From contig CALSOZ010000011.1 of NCBI GenBank assembly GCA_943788095.1, positions 1 to 44,052 on the forward strand: 44,052 nucleotides of DNA, written 5' to 3'. This DNA comes from an uncultured Flavobacteriaceae bacterium. Lineage in GTDB: Bacteria > Bacteroidota > Bacteroidia > Flavobacteriales > Flavobacteriaceae. This document shows positions 9,407 to 19,583 of the stretch, one piece after another. Positions within the stretch are counted from its first letter, which is position 1. Each line of letters opens with the position of its first letter. The position numbers and the translations under genes are program-made. The notes under the pieces are model-generated. The model made no database searches. It was not told the origin of the DNA and saw nothing but the letters and a program-made list of their open reading frames with translations.

Positions 9407-10594
9407 ATGAGCCAATTACTTTCTGAAAGAATTTTAAATATGGCCACATCAGCGACCTTAGCGATGGCGGCCAAAGCAAGAGAATTAAAAGCCGAAGGCA
9501 AAGACATTATAGGACTAAGTTTGGGAGAACCAGACTTTAATACTCCAGATTTTATCAAAGAGGCTGCCAAAACAGCTATAGATGAAAACTACAACTCCTA
9601 CACACCAGTGGATGGCTATGCCGAATTGAAACAAGCCATTATCACCAAGTTTAAGCGCGACAATAATATTAGCTATGAACCTGCTCAAATTGTAGTTTCT
9701 ACTGGAGCAAAACAATGTTTGGCTAATGTTGCTTTGGTTCTACTCAACAAAGGAGATGAAGTTATTTTACCCTGTCCTTACTGGGTAAGCTATGCCGATA
9801 TTGTAAAATTATCAGATGGTGTACCCGTTGAAGTGGTAACATCGATTGAAACGGACTTTAAAATGACTCCTCAACAATTAGAGGCTGCAATTACTCCAAA
9901 AACAAAAATGATTTGGTTTAGTTCGCCTTGTAATCCAAGTGGGTCTGTTTACAGTAAATCGGAACTGAGAGCTCTTGCCGATGTGTTAAAAAATTATCCA
10001 AATATTTACATCGTTTCCGATGAAATATATGAGCATATTAATTTTATTGGCGGCCATGCAAGCATGGCTGAATTTGAAGACATGTACGATAGAACCATTA
10101 CTATAAATGGAGTTTCAAAAGCCTTTGCAATGACAGGCTGGCGTATTGGGTTCTTAGGAGCGCCCGTAGCGATTGCCCGTGCTTGTAACAAAATGCAAGG
10201 ACAAATTACTAGTGGTGCAAACTGTATTGCGCAACGTGCCGTTATTACAGCCTTAGAAGCCTCACCTACAAAGGTTCAGTATATGATTGATGAATTTAAG
10301 GTGCGTCGTGATTTGATTCTTGGTTTATTAAAAGATATCGACGGGTTTACTTGCAACACCCCTGAAGGTGCTTTTTATGTATTTCCAGATGTGACTGCCT
10401 TTTTTGGCAAAACATTTAACGGCACGCTTATTAAGAACGCAACTGACTTTTCGTTGTATTTACTAGAAGCTGCCTTAGTTGCGACCGTGACTGGCGATGC
10501 CTTTGGAAATCCTAACTGTATCCGAATATCGTATGCGGCTTCTCAAGATCAAATTATTGAAGCTATTGAACGTATCAAAAAAGCGGTTAGTTAA
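9407..10594 (+). CDS. PLP-dependent aminotransferase, aspartate aminotransferase class I
   Basis: Fold-type I aminotransferase of 395 residues in the AspB/AspC-like group. Key residues are visible: the Asn of the PCNPSG loop (N176), the Asp of SDEIYEH (D205) that contacts the pyridine nitrogen, and the Schiff-base Lys in NGVSKAFAMTGWRIGF (K238) with the phosphate-binding Arg eight residues later. The C-terminal substrate-binding Arg is in NCIRISYAAS. The likely reaction is transfer of the amino group between aspartate or a related amino acid and 2-oxoglutarate, but substrate range in this subgroup is broad. It starts 9 bp after the desaturase gene and ends 11 bp before the convergent trkH. 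The frame is intact. Confidence 0.92.
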   Translation: MSQLLSERILNMATSATLAMAAKARELKAEGKDIIGLSLGEPDFNTPDFIKEAAKTAIDENYNSYTPVDGYAELKQAIITKFKRDNNISYEPAQIVVSTGAKQCLANVALVLLNKGDEVILPCPYWVSYADIVKLSDGVPVEVVTSIETDFKMTPQQLEAAITPKTKMIWFSSPCNPSGSVYSKSELRALADVLKNYPNIYIVSDEIYEHINFIGGHASMAEFEDMYDRTITINGVSKAFAMTGWRIGFLGAPVAIARACNKMQGQITSGANCIAQRAVITALEASPTKVQYMIDEFKVRRDLILGLLKDIDGFTCNTPEGAFYVFPDVTAFFGKTFNGTLIKNATDFSLYLLEAALVATVTGDAFGNPNCIRISYAASQDQIIEAIERIKKAVS

Positions 10595-10605
10595 ATTTTT
10601 TAGTC

Positions 10606-12105
10606 TTATCGATTTCTCCAGAAGAAAGGGGTAAACAAAATAAGGACTGTAAATAATTCTAGTCGTCCGATTAGCATTAAGAAAGCAGCCCACCATTTGC
10701 CGGCTGTAGGCATTTCAAAAAAGTTATTGGAGGGTCCAAACTCACCGAGAGCGGGCCCTACATTTCCTAAGCTAGAGGCAGCTACTCCAATGGCCGATTC
10801 GAAGTCAAGACCAAGAATTGCAAACCCCAAAGCCCCAACGATAAAGGACAACATATAGAGAATAAAAAATCCAAGGACGTTAAATACAATTTCACCTGAA
10901 ACCGATTTATTGTTATAGCGAACCGGTAAAACTGCACTGGGATGTAAACTGCGTTTAAATTCTAAAAAACCGTTTTTCAAGAGGATAAGATGACGAACAA
11001 GTTTCACACCACCAGCTGTACTTCCAGCGGAGCCCCCTAAAAACATCAAGCCAAAGAAAAACACAAGTAAAAACGGTGCCCATAATGTGTATTCGGCAGA
11101 AACAAATCCAGTAGTAGTCACAATTGCCACTACTTGAAAAAGTGCATGTCTGAAAGACCCTTCGCCAATGCCCCAAACCAGAGGATGATCGAACACGGAA
11201 GCAGCATCCATATAGGAATAGTAATAGATAACACTTGCTGCTATCAATGTGAAAATGAGAATGAATTTAAAATAGAGTTTGAATTCTTCGTCTTGTGCTA
11301 TTTTACTTAGCTTACCTTTAAATGCAAAGTAACTCAATACAAAATTGGTGCCTGCTAAAAACATAAACACAATAATTATATATTGTATAATCGGTGTATC
11401 ATTCCAATGCGCGATACTGGCATTTTTAGTTGAAAAACCTCCGGTAGATAACGTACTCATCGAATGGTTAAGCGCATCAAAAAAGGACATCCCCGCTAAA
11501 GATAAAAACAGGGTTTCAGCCGCAGTATATCCAAAATAAATAAGCCATAATCGTTTGGCTGTATCGGTGATTCTAGGGTGTAATTTATCGGCACTTGGCC
11601 CGGGCGCTTCGGCAGCAAAAAGTTGCATCCCGCCGATGCCTAAAAGTGGCAAAATAGCAATGGCTAATACGATGATCCCCATCCCACCTATCCAATGCGT
11701 CAAACTTCTCCAAAACAAGACCCCTTCTGGTAGAGACTCAATATCATTTAATATAGTAGACCCAGTAGTGGTATAGCCCGAAATTGTTTCGAAAAACGCA
11801 TTTGAAAAATCTGGAATGGCCCTCGTAAACAAATATGGAAGGGTCCCAGACAACGTCATGACAATCCAACCAAAAGCGACCACTAAATAGCCTTCGCGCT
11901 TGTTCATTTCCTTGGTGTGGTTTTTAGTACAAAGCATGGACATCACTCCAAAAGCTAAGACCGAAATACCCGCTAAAAATAGATCAAAGGTTGCGCCATC
12001 TTTATAAAAAAAACTCAGCAGAGCCGCTAACAACATAAAACCTCCGTTGAACAATAATAAGAGTCCAAAAAAGTAAAATATGATTTTATAATTAAGTTTC
12101 ATCAC
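10606..12105 (-). CDS. trkH: Trk-type potassium uptake channel TrkH
   Basis: Membrane subunit of the Trk K+ uptake system, 499 residues. The four pore loops of the SKT superfamily can be found: SGYTTTGST (near 109-117), STLSTGGFST, IVTTTGFVSAEY and ASSLGNVGP, each with the central Gly that forms the selectivity filter. Many hydrophobic helices fill the rest. The trkA gene (regulatory subunit) lies directly upstream on the same strand with a 9 bp gap, so the pair forms a trkA-trkH operon. The 3' end is convergent with the aminotransferase gene, and I see no hairpin in the short gap. The frame is intact. Confidence 0.95.
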   Translation of the reverse strand: MMKLNYKIIFYFFGLLLLFNGGFMLLAALLSFFYKDGATFDLFLAGISVLAFGVMSMLCTKNHTKEMNKREGYLVVAFGWIVMTLSGTLPYLFTRAIPDFSNAFFETISGYTTTGSTILNDIESLPEGVLFWRSLTHWIGGMGIIVLAIAILPLLGIGGMQLFAAEAPGPSADKLHPRITDTAKRLWLIYFGYTAAETLFLSLAGMSFFDALNHSMSTLSTGGFSTKNASIAHWNDTPIIQYIIIVFMFLAGTNFVLSYFAFKGKLSKIAQDEEFKLYFKFILIFTLIAASVIYYYSYMDAASVFDHPLVWGIGEGSFRHALFQVVAIVTTTGFVSAEYTLWAPFLLVFFFGLMFLGGSAGSTAGGVKLVRHLILLKNGFLEFKRSLHPSAVLPVRYNNKSVSGEIVFNVLGFFILYMLSFIVGALGFAILGLDFESAIGVAASSLGNVGPALGEFGPSNNFFEMPTAGKWWAAFLMLIGRLELFTVLILFTPFFWRNR

Positions 12106-12114
12106 TAGGTTGGA

Positions 12115-13465
12115 TTAGTAAAAGTAACTTTCTACTTTTTTAATAGATTGTGGCAAACAACATACGACGATTCGATCGCCAGAAACAATTTTAAAATCAC
12201 CCAACGCAATTAATCCTTCTTCATCTCGGATAACTCCGCCAATAATTGCAGACAATGGAAATGCAATTTCTTTAATGTATTGATTGCAAATTTTTGAGGT
12301 CGGTTTTACGACAAACTCAAGCAATTCGGCTTCCATATTACTCAGCTTGGTCATTGCAACGACCTCACCTCTACGGATGTATCTAAAAATGCTATTGGCC
12401 GCCAGAAGCTTCTTATTAATCAAAGTGTCCACTCCGATAGAATGAGACAACTTATAATAATCCATATTCTCAACCAAAGCGATTGTTTTTTTGACACCTT
12501 TAGATTTGGCAACTAAACAAGACATGATATTTGTTTCGGAATTTCCTGTCACGGAAATAAAGGCATCCATATCTTTAATGTTTTCTTCGTCTAACAGCTC
12601 CACATTTCTCCCATCGCCATTAATGACTAGGGTGTCGGGCAACTCATCTGCTAAATCAAAAGCTCTATCTTTTAGTTTTTTCGACAAGTTTAATGTTGAA
12701 ATTTTTGGAGAGATCACAGGCAGTTTTTGAAACCAATTTTGCCTCCTCCTAAGATCATCACATCTTTAATTTCAGTTTTTTCCTTGCCTGTGAGTCGACA
12801 CAATTCCTCGTCTCCTCCTTTGGATGTGATAAAAACAACGCGATCGCCTTCTTTAAAAACGGTGTCTCCTCTAGGAATAATGGTTAAAGGAGAACCATTA
12901 CGCTGGATCGCGATTGGAATAAAATGGATATCTGAACAGTAGTTGTGCAGCAACTTTAACTGATTTTATTAATAATTTTGGCATCTTTAGAAAGTGACAA
13001 TCCAAGCATTGTTAATGCGCCTTCTTCAAACTCATAAGTATCATTAAATACCGACTGACTCAATAATAACTCAATTTCAGCAGCTGCCAAAGACTCCGGA
13101 GAAATAAGCTCATCAATACCAAATTTAGTAAAGCCAACTTCGTCTTTATGATTTATAAACTCGGGATTAGAAATTCTTGCGATGGTTCGTTTTGCACCCA
13201 ACTGTTTTGCTAATACACAGGCGGTAATATTTGAGGTTTCAGAAGAAGTCACAGAAATGAATAGGTCAGAATTTAGAATACGGGCTTCTTTCAATACAGA
13301 AATAGAAGTTGCATCGCCTTTTATTACTTTTATATCTAGATGCGTGTCTGCGTAAACAAGACTTTCTTTATCCAGATCTATAAGCGTGATTTCTTGTGAT
13401 TCGTAAGATAAAAGCTTCGCTAAATGAAACCCGACTTCACCAGCGCCAGCTATAATAATTTTCAT
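12115..13465 (-). CDS. trkA: Trk potassium uptake regulator TrkA (frameshifted)
   Basis: Cytoplasmic NAD-binding regulator that gates TrkH. It has two RCK units (RCK-N Rossmann domain plus RCK-C). The first begins MKIIIAGAGEVGFHLAKLLS with the GxGxxG motif and the acidic strand ITLIDLD. The second begins VMILGGGKIGFK. The gene is split into three frames. Breaks are near 12965 and 12942, at the T-run 12724-12728 (one T too many; removing it restores GFKTACDLSKNFNIKLVEK) and at the T-run 12670-12673 (one too many). The full span is about 450 codons, the usual TrkA length, so nothing is missing. I regard the slips as probable sequence errors. A TATATTTG -7 box lies 24 bp upstream. Confidence 0.9.
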
Positions 13466-13488
13466 TAATTATCAATTAAAAAGATGCG

Positions 13489-13496
13489 CAAATATA
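13489..13496 (-). promoter_or_regulatory. -7 box of the trkA-trkH operon
   Basis: TATATTTG on the minus strand is an exact TAnnTTTG match, 24 bp before the trkA start. No TTG is found 17-23 bp upstream, so the promoter call rests on this element alone. Confidence 0.35.
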
Positions 13497-13569
13497 CGTT
13501 ATTTTTAGGGATTTGATTACGAATTGTATTTCTTTGCAGTCAAATATTAATGAATAGGTCTCACTACAT

Positions 13570-14298
13570 ATGTCTAAAAAAATAACGCCTTATAAAGATA
13601 GTACTCTTGGTAAAAAACAACAAATCGCTCAAATGTTTGATACCATCTCAAACGAATATGATGATTTAAATAGAGTGATCTCTTTTGGAATTGACATCAA
13701 ATGGCGCAACAAAGTTGTCCAAATTGTAGCGGAAACAAAACCTGATAACATTCTTGATATTGCGACGGGTACTGGCGATTTAGCTATAAATTTAACGCGA
13801 ACAAATGCGACCCAAATTATTGGACTAGACATTAGTGAAGGTATGTTGGAAGTGGGTCGTAAAAAAATATTAAAAAAAGAACTTCATAAAACCATTGATA
13901 TGGTGGTTGGAGATTCAGAAAACCTTCCATTTGATGCTGATACATTTGATGCTATTACGGTGGCCTTTGGAGTTCGGAATTTTGAAAATCTAGAAATAGG
14001 TTTAGCGGAAATTTTTAGAGTTTTAAAACCGGGAGGACTATTTGTAGTTTTAGAAACATCGGTTCCTACCAAATTCCCTTTCAAACAAGGGTATTATCTG
14101 CATAATAAAATCGTCCTACCACTTGTTGGAAAACTCTTTTCTAAAGATAAAGTCGCGTACAGTTATTTGAGCGAATCGGCTTCAAAATTTCCTTATGGGA
14201 AAGCTTTCAACAATATTTTAGATAAAATAGGGTTTACATCTTCGAAAGCCTACCCGCAAACATTTGGAGTGGCTACCATTTATACTGCTACTAAATAA
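13570..14298 (+). CDS. ubiE: Demethylmenaquinone methyltransferase (UbiE/MenG family)
   Basis: SAM-dependent methyltransferase of 242 residues for the last step of menaquinone synthesis; the same family can also act on ubiquinone precursors. Family features in order: [25 protein letters not shown], the SAM motif [51 protein letters not shown] and [14 protein letters not shown]. A menaquinone-only role is likely, since Bacteroidetes normally use menaquinone, and it would serve the Na+-NQR at the left end. porT follows after 5 bp. The frame is intact. Confidence 0.94.
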   Translation: [242 protein letters not shown]

Positions 14299-14303
14299 TA
14301 ACA

Positions 14304-15018
14304 ATGAAGTACGTTTTTATCACTCTTATTTATTCTAATGTCAACTCAGTTTACTGAAGCACAATGGTTTAGTAAAGAAAAGGTGATAAATAATGAAAAC
14401 TTTGATAAAAAGATCATTTCGTATGGGTACTACCTTGGGTTTAATTCCTACGACTTTAATTTAGACTACTTTGAGGATCAAAAAGACATTCAAGTAACAA
14501 CGTCCTTTGGGTTTAATGTTGGTCTTTTAGGGAATTTGCGAATTAACGATTATATCGATATTCGTTTAGAACCAGGTTTAGTGATTTCGAGTCGAATCCT
14601 AAACTATGACCCTAGTTATTTTAATGGAATTACTTTTGAAGACAAAGATCTGACGCGGGAACTTCGTTCTACGTTTATTCACATCCCCTTACTTGTCAAG
14701 TTTTCTACAAAACGGGTCAATAACATCAAACCATTTATTGTTGGTGGATTTTCTACGGCTTTAAACCTCTCAAGCCAACAAGACAACCCCGATGATAATA
14801 GCAATAGAATCTTTCGACTTAAAAAAAACAATTTGTATTATGAGCTTGGCATTGGAATCGATCTTTTTCTAGAATGGTTCAAATTCACTCCTTCGATCCG
14901 AGGCGTATTTTCAATGAAAGATGAATTGGTTAAAGACATCGACCCAAACAGCCCTTGGACCAGCAATATTTCTCAAATGCAAACCAGAGGTCTGTTTATC
15001 AATTTTACGTTTCAGTAA
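14304..15018 (+). CDS. porT: PorT family outer-membrane beta-barrel protein of type IX secretion (frameshift in signal peptide)
   Basis: Member of the PorT family, predicted small beta-barrel proteins needed for type IX secretion. The mature part (YGYYLGFNSYDFNLDYF, RLEPGLVISSR, STFIHIPLLVKFSTKR, YYELGIGIDLFLEWFKFTPSIR) has the pattern of an eight-strand barrel and ends with phenylalanine-rich FINFTFQ. Reading from the ATG at 14338 gives no signal peptide. The ATG at 14304, 5 bp after ubiE, is out of frame by one base. If the T-run 14314-14318 has one T too many, the start becomes MKYVLSLLFILMSTQFTEAQ, a good signal peptide, so I place the start there. The ubiE-porT order matches my recollection of other Flavobacteriia. 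The 3' end overlaps the convergent trmH-type gene by 14 bp. Confidence 0.83.
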
Positions 15019-15736
15019 GATTTCTCTTAAATTCACTCAAAATAATTGCTGTTGCATTGGCAACATTTAAACTTTCGGTTTGCTTGATTTTTCCAAATCT
15101 TGGAATTGAAAGTCGTTTTGTGACTAGAGCCTCTACCCTTTCAGAAATACCATTGGCTTCATTTCCGAGAATTATAACCCCAGAAGTCGGTAATTGCACA
15201 TCGTATATAGAAGAGCCATCCATAAAAGTCCCTATACAATTGGAAACAGATGACAAGCTGTCTTTTAAATCGACATAACTGATATTCACACGCGAATGAG
15301 AACCCATACTTGCTTGTACAACTTTTGGATTGTAGCAGTCTACCGTGGCTTCACTACACACCAAATCTTCAATGCCAAACCAATCACACAAACGGATAAT
15401 AGTGCCTAGATTTCCAGGGTCATTCACATCATCTAGAGCCACCACAAGAGCAGACCATTGAATTGGTTTTTGTGCTGGAATTTTAAATGTAGCAAGGACG
15501 TTGTTAGGAGAACTAAATCCACTAATTTTAGAAAGCTCTTTTAAATTGACTTCTGTAAACTTTTGTTTATGGCACGCATAGCGGTTATCCAGAGCAAAAA
15601 TTTCAACGAGTTCATAGTCAGAGTTTAAAAATTCTTGTACGACTTTGGTGCCTTCCACAACAAACAACTGATGCTGCAGTCTAAACTTTTTTTGCTTAAG
15701 ACTTGTGATTAACTTTATTTGGCTTTTAGTTAACAT
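15005..15736 (-). CDS. TrmH/SpoU family RNA 2'-O-methyltransferase
   Basis: SPOUT methyltransferase of 243 residues acting on rRNA or tRNA; the exact target cannot be told from sequence. The N-terminal substrate-binding domain reads KFRLQHQLFVVEGTKVVQEFL. The catalytic knot carries the three family motifs: ALDDVNDPGNLGTIIRLCDWFG (motif 1, with N and R), GVIILGNEANGIS (motif 2) and IKQTESLNVANATAIILSEF (motif 3). It is convergent with porT (14 bp overlap) and divergent from tamL. The frame is intact. Confidence 0.93.
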   Translation of the reverse strand: MLTKSQIKLITSLKQKKFRLQHQLFVVEGTKVVQEFLNSDYELVEIFALDNRYACHKQKFTEVNLKELSKISGFSSPNNVLATFKIPAQKPIQWSALVVALDDVNDPGNLGTIIRLCDWFGIEDLVCSEATVDCYNPKVVQASMGSHSRVNISYVDLKDSLSSVSNCIGTFMDGSSIYDVQLPTSGVIILGNEANGISERVEALVTKRLSIPRFGKIKQTESLNVANATAIILSEFKRNLTET

Positions 15737-15746
15737 CTAAAAAATG

Positions 15747-15754
15747 TACTTTTG
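15747..15754 (+). promoter_or_regulatory. -7 box of tamL
   Basis: TACTTTTG matches TAnnTTTG exactly in the 61 bp space between the divergent trmH-type gene and tamL, 43 bp before the tamL start. No good -33 TTG is seen. Confidence 0.35.
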
Positions 15755-15797
15755 ATTATTAATAATTTAGAATGTAAATCTAAATTTTATTTATTGA

Positions 15798-18354
15798 TTG
15801 TTGAAACAAACACTAACAAAAATAATTTTATTAGTTCTAATGACCCATATGTTCACAGGCTGTGATATGGTAAAACGCGTGGCGTCTACTGACCATTTGT
15901 TAAAGGAAACTAATTTTTACATCAACGGAGAAAAGAAACGCTCCGAATTACTTACAAATTTATCATTTCAAAAAACAAATACAACGTTGGCGGGCTATCC
16001 TCTCGGCTTGCATTTATACAATTTAGCACGCCCAAACAGAGATTCTATTTTTGAAGCTTGGTTGAAAAAGAATCCCAAACGAAAACAACGTTTAATTTCA
16101 AAATTATCTGAAAAACAACTCAACAAATTAAAAACCTCGGCATTAGGATTTAATAACTGGCTCAAAAAAATTGGCGAAGCACCCGCGCTATTGGATTCAG
16201 TTAAAATAAAAAAAACCAAAAAAAACTTAGAACGTTACTATTTTTCTAACGGATGGTTTGATCGAACTATAGACTATGACGTCGAAGTACTTTCTAAAAA
16301 ACAGGCGAAGGTTAACTACAAAATCACCACCGGCGAGGCATATGTTTTAGATAGTATCTCGAGCCGTATTGACAGTCCGGTAATTGATTCGCTTTACAAA
16401 GAACTCAACACTGATTCGTACTTAAAAAAAGGAACACCGTTTAATACCTCAAATTTTGAGAAAGAACGCTCCAGACTCACCAATGCATTTAGAAATTCTG
16501 GCGTCTATCATTTTTCTCAGGATTACATTCGATTCGAAAACGATACAATTGGGACCCAAAAAAAGGTAAATGTATCGGTTCAAATTCAAAATAGGATTAT
16601 TAGAAATGAAGATTCAATAACGCGGGTTCCATTTGAAATATACCGTATCAAAGATGTCAATATATATACGGATGCATCGTTTGAAAACCGATCAAAAAGC
16701 GTTCAAGACTCCATATCCTATGAAAACTATAAGCTATATAGTTTTTAATAAAATGAACTATTTACCTAAAGCGTTAACAAAATCGGTACTCCTTTCAAAA
16801 GGATCTGTTTTTAGAGACCTCGATCGCAGTCGAACGTACCGCTATTTGAATGAATTAAAAACATTTAAATACCCAAATATTGAATATTTAGAAAACATTG
16901 CCGACACGACACTAACTGCCAATATTTATCTAAGTCCAAAGAAAAAATATGGCTTAGGGTTTGACGTCAATCTATCTCAAAGTAACATTCAAAAGGTTGG
17001 TGTTTCTTTTAGTAGTGGTGTTGTGATTAGAAATGTTTTTAAAGGGGCTGAAACCCTTCAAATATCTGTATTAGGGGCTATTGGAGCCTCAAAAGATGGC
17101 GCAAAAACTGATGCGAAATTTTTTGATATTAATGAATTAGGTGCCGATATAAAACTAAATCTTCCACGTTTGTTTTTCCCGCTTAATACCGAAAAAATCA
17201 TCCCCAAATACATGTCACCAAGTACGCAAATTAGTACTGGATTTACAGGTCAAACTAATATTGGATTGGACAAACAGACGATTAATGGAACCTTTGGATA
17301 CCGCTGGTTTCCTTCCGAAAAAGTAACCAATACATTGGATTTGGTAAACATGCAATATGTAAGAAATTTGAATCCAAACAATTTTTTTAGTGTGTATAAA
17401 AACTCGTTCAGTCGCTTAAATAATATTGCGACTCAAAGTTACGAGACTCCTGCAGATTTACTAACCACAAACAGTTTTGGACAAAGTGAACTTCTCGTTT
17501 CAAAGGCAGATGATTTCATAAACTTGGTAACGACCGATGATTTATTTCAAAGCTCAAATACAAATGATTATCAGACTGTTAGAAATATTAAAGAACGTAA
17601 AAATAGATTAATTCAAGATAACTTTATTTTGGCTAGCAACTTTAATTATTTGAGAAATAGTCGCGAAAATTCTTTTGATACCGACTTTTCTATATTTAGA
17701 CTTAAGTTAGAACTGGCTGGAAACCTTCTTTACAGTGCATCTAAATTATTAGATTTAAAGAGCAATTCAGAAAATGCTTATGAAGTCAATGGCGTCCCGT
17801 TTTCTCAATATATCAAAACCGAAATTGATCTGATTAAGCTCTGGGATTTAGGCAGAAGTAATGTACTTGCAATGCGAAGTTTTTTCGGAATTGCAATCCC
17901 GATGGGAAATGCGTCGAGTATTCCGTTCTCTAAAAGTTTTTTTGCAGGCGGATCCAATGATAACAGAGCTTGGACTGCTTACGACTTAGGTCCTGGAAGT
18001 TCGGGGAATAATAATGAATTTAACGAAGCAAATTTGAAAATTGCGTTTAGTTTAGAACATCGGTATAATTTATTTGGAAAACTCAATGGAGCATTTTTTG
18101 TCGATGCTGGGAACATTTGGAATGTACTAGATGATGTGACCGACGAAAGGGCCACTTTTGACAGGCTTCAATCTTTAAAAGATATTGCGGTAGGAACAGG
18201 ATTGGGATTGCGTTATGATTTCGATTTTTTTATATTTAGACTAGATACTGGGTTTAAAGCCTATGACCCAACCTATGGCGATCAAAATCGCTGGTTAAAC
18301 GATTTTAATTTCAGTCATGCCGTATATAATATTGGAATCAATTATCCGTTTTAA
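15798..18354 (+). CDS. tamL: TamL-type lipoprotein, BamA/TamA (Omp85) family outer-membrane protein (frameshifted)
   Basis: About 852 residues. The N-terminus is a lipoprotein signal peptide with lipobox F-T-G-C, which distinguishes Bacteroidetes TamL from TamA of Proteobacteria. POTRA-like domains follow (YYFSNGWFDRTIDYDVEVL, YKITTGEAYVLDSIS), then the barrel with FGYRWFP and the late SKSFFAGGSNDNRAW motif (the Omp85 family's R-G-F-like loop), ending in NIGINYPF with the usual C-terminal aromatic residue. The frame breaks once, at the T-run 16742-16746; removing one T gives LYSFNKMNYLPKALTKSVL without interruption. There is no ATG before the lipobox with enough room, and TTG at 15798 (or 15801) follows an in-frame stop, so I use TTG. 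Its role is probably export of proteins or lipids to the outer membrane. Confidence 0.88.
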
Positions 18355-18412
18355 ACATATAGTAATAACGATATCGTTTTCGTATAATAATCCGTTAATC
18401 ACTTCCAATATA

Positions 18413-18444
18413 TTGTCTGAAATTATATATATTCATTACTTTTA
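18413..18444 (+). promoter_or_regulatory. Candidate fbaA promoter
   Basis: TTG at 18413-18415 and TACTTTTA at 18437-18444 (TAnnTTTG with a final A) are separated by 21 bp, within the 17-23 bp known for Flavobacteria. The box ends 23 bp before the fbaA ATG. Confidence 0.35.
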
Positions 18445-18467
18445 CACCCATAATTTAAACTATCAAA

Positions 18468-19535
18468 ATGAGTCATAACATTAAACCAGGCGTTGCCACA
18501 GGACGTGAAGTTCAAGAGATTTTTAAACTTGCTAAAGAAAAAGGATTCGCCCTTCCAGCGGTGAATGTCATTGGCTCAAACACTATCAATGGTGTTCTTG
18601 AGACTGCTAAAGAATTAAATGCACCAGTCATTATTCAATTTTCAAATGGAGGTGGACAATTTAATGCAGGAAAAGGACTTTCAAACGAAGGTCAAAAGGC
18701 AGCAATTGCAGGATCTATCGCAGGAGCAAAACACATTCATGAAATGGCGTTAGCTTATGGCGTACCAGTTATTTTACACACCGATCACTGTTCAAAAAAG
18801 TTATTACCATGGATCGACGGTTTATTGGATGCAAGTGAAGTTCATTTTGCACAAACTGGAAAGTCATTATATAGCTCTCACATGATTGATTTATCTGAAG
18901 AGCCTCTTGAAGAAAATATCGCGATTTGTAAAACGTATTTAGAGCGTATGTCCAAAATGGGAATGACGCTAGAAATTGAACTAGGAATTACCGGTGGCGA
19001 AGAAGATGGTGTAGATAATAGTGATGTGGATGTTTCAAAATTATATACGCAACCCGAAGAAGTTGCCTATGCTTATGAAGAGCTTAGTAAAGTAAGTGAT
19101 CAATTTACAATTGCAGCTGCTTTTGGAAATGTTCATGGAGTTTATAAGCCAGGGAACGTTAAATTGACCCCGAAAATTTTAAAGAATTCTCAAGAATTTG
19201 TCACTAAAAAATATAATGTTTCTGAAAACCATATTGACTTTGTGTTTCATGGTGGATCTGGTTCAACAGTAGAAGAAATTAGAGAAGGAATTTCGTATGG
19301 AGTCATTAAAATGAATATCGATACAGACATGCAATATGCATTCATGACTGGAATTCGGGATGATTTTAAAGCCAATGCAGCGTATTTAGCCGCTCAAATT
19401 GGCAATCCGGACGGAGCAGATGTTCCTAACAAAAAGTACTATGACCCAAGACGTTGGTTACGTGAAGGCGAAAAAGCATTCATCGCTAGACTTAAAAAAG
19501 CATTTGAAGATTTAAATAATGTCGATACATTATAA
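18468..19535 (+). CDS. fbaA: Class II fructose-bisphosphate aldolase
   Basis: Zinc-dependent aldolase of glycolysis and gluconeogenesis, 355 residues, of the longer class IIA type like E. coli FbaA. The zinc site is visible in PVILHTDHCSKK (the catalytic Asp and a His ligand), with further ligands in the ELGITGGEEDG region and in NVHGVYK and DFVFHGGSGS. Dihydroxyacetone phosphate binding matches GGSGST and MNIDTDMQYAF. The C-terminus carries YYDPRRWLREGEKAF, also an FbaA feature. It stands alone with its own candidate promoter; accD follows 48 bp later. The frame is intact. Confidence 0.97.
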   Translation: MSHNIKPGVATGREVQEIFKLAKEKGFALPAVNVIGSNTINGVLETAKELNAPVIIQFSNGGGQFNAGKGLSNEGQKAAIAGSIAGAKHIHEMALAYGVPVILHTDHCSKKLLPWIDGLLDASEVHFAQTGKSLYSSHMIDLSEEPLEENIAICKTYLERMSKMGMTLEIELGITGGEEDGVDNSDVDVSKLYTQPEEVAYAYEELSKVSDQFTIAAAFGNVHGVYKPGNVKLTPKILKNSQEFVTKKYNVSENHIDFVFHGGSGSTVEEIREGISYGVIKMNIDTDMQYAFMTGIRDDFKANAAYLAAQIGNPDGADVPNKKYYDPRRWLREGEKAFIARLKKAFEDLNNVDTL

Positions 19536-19543
19536 AATTTGTG

Positions 19544-19551
19544 TAGATTTG
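19544..19551 (+). promoter_or_regulatory. Candidate -7 box of accD
   Basis: TAGATTTG is an exact TAnnTTTG match, 32 bp before the accD ATG. No TTG is placed correctly upstream, so this is a weak call. Confidence 0.3.
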
Positions 19552-19583
19552 TACTTTAATTTTACCGTTTAGACACTTATTAC

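Noticed and set aside
11555..11776. Plus-strand frame inside trkH
   Set aside because: Shadow of conserved pore-loop coding sequence on the other strand.
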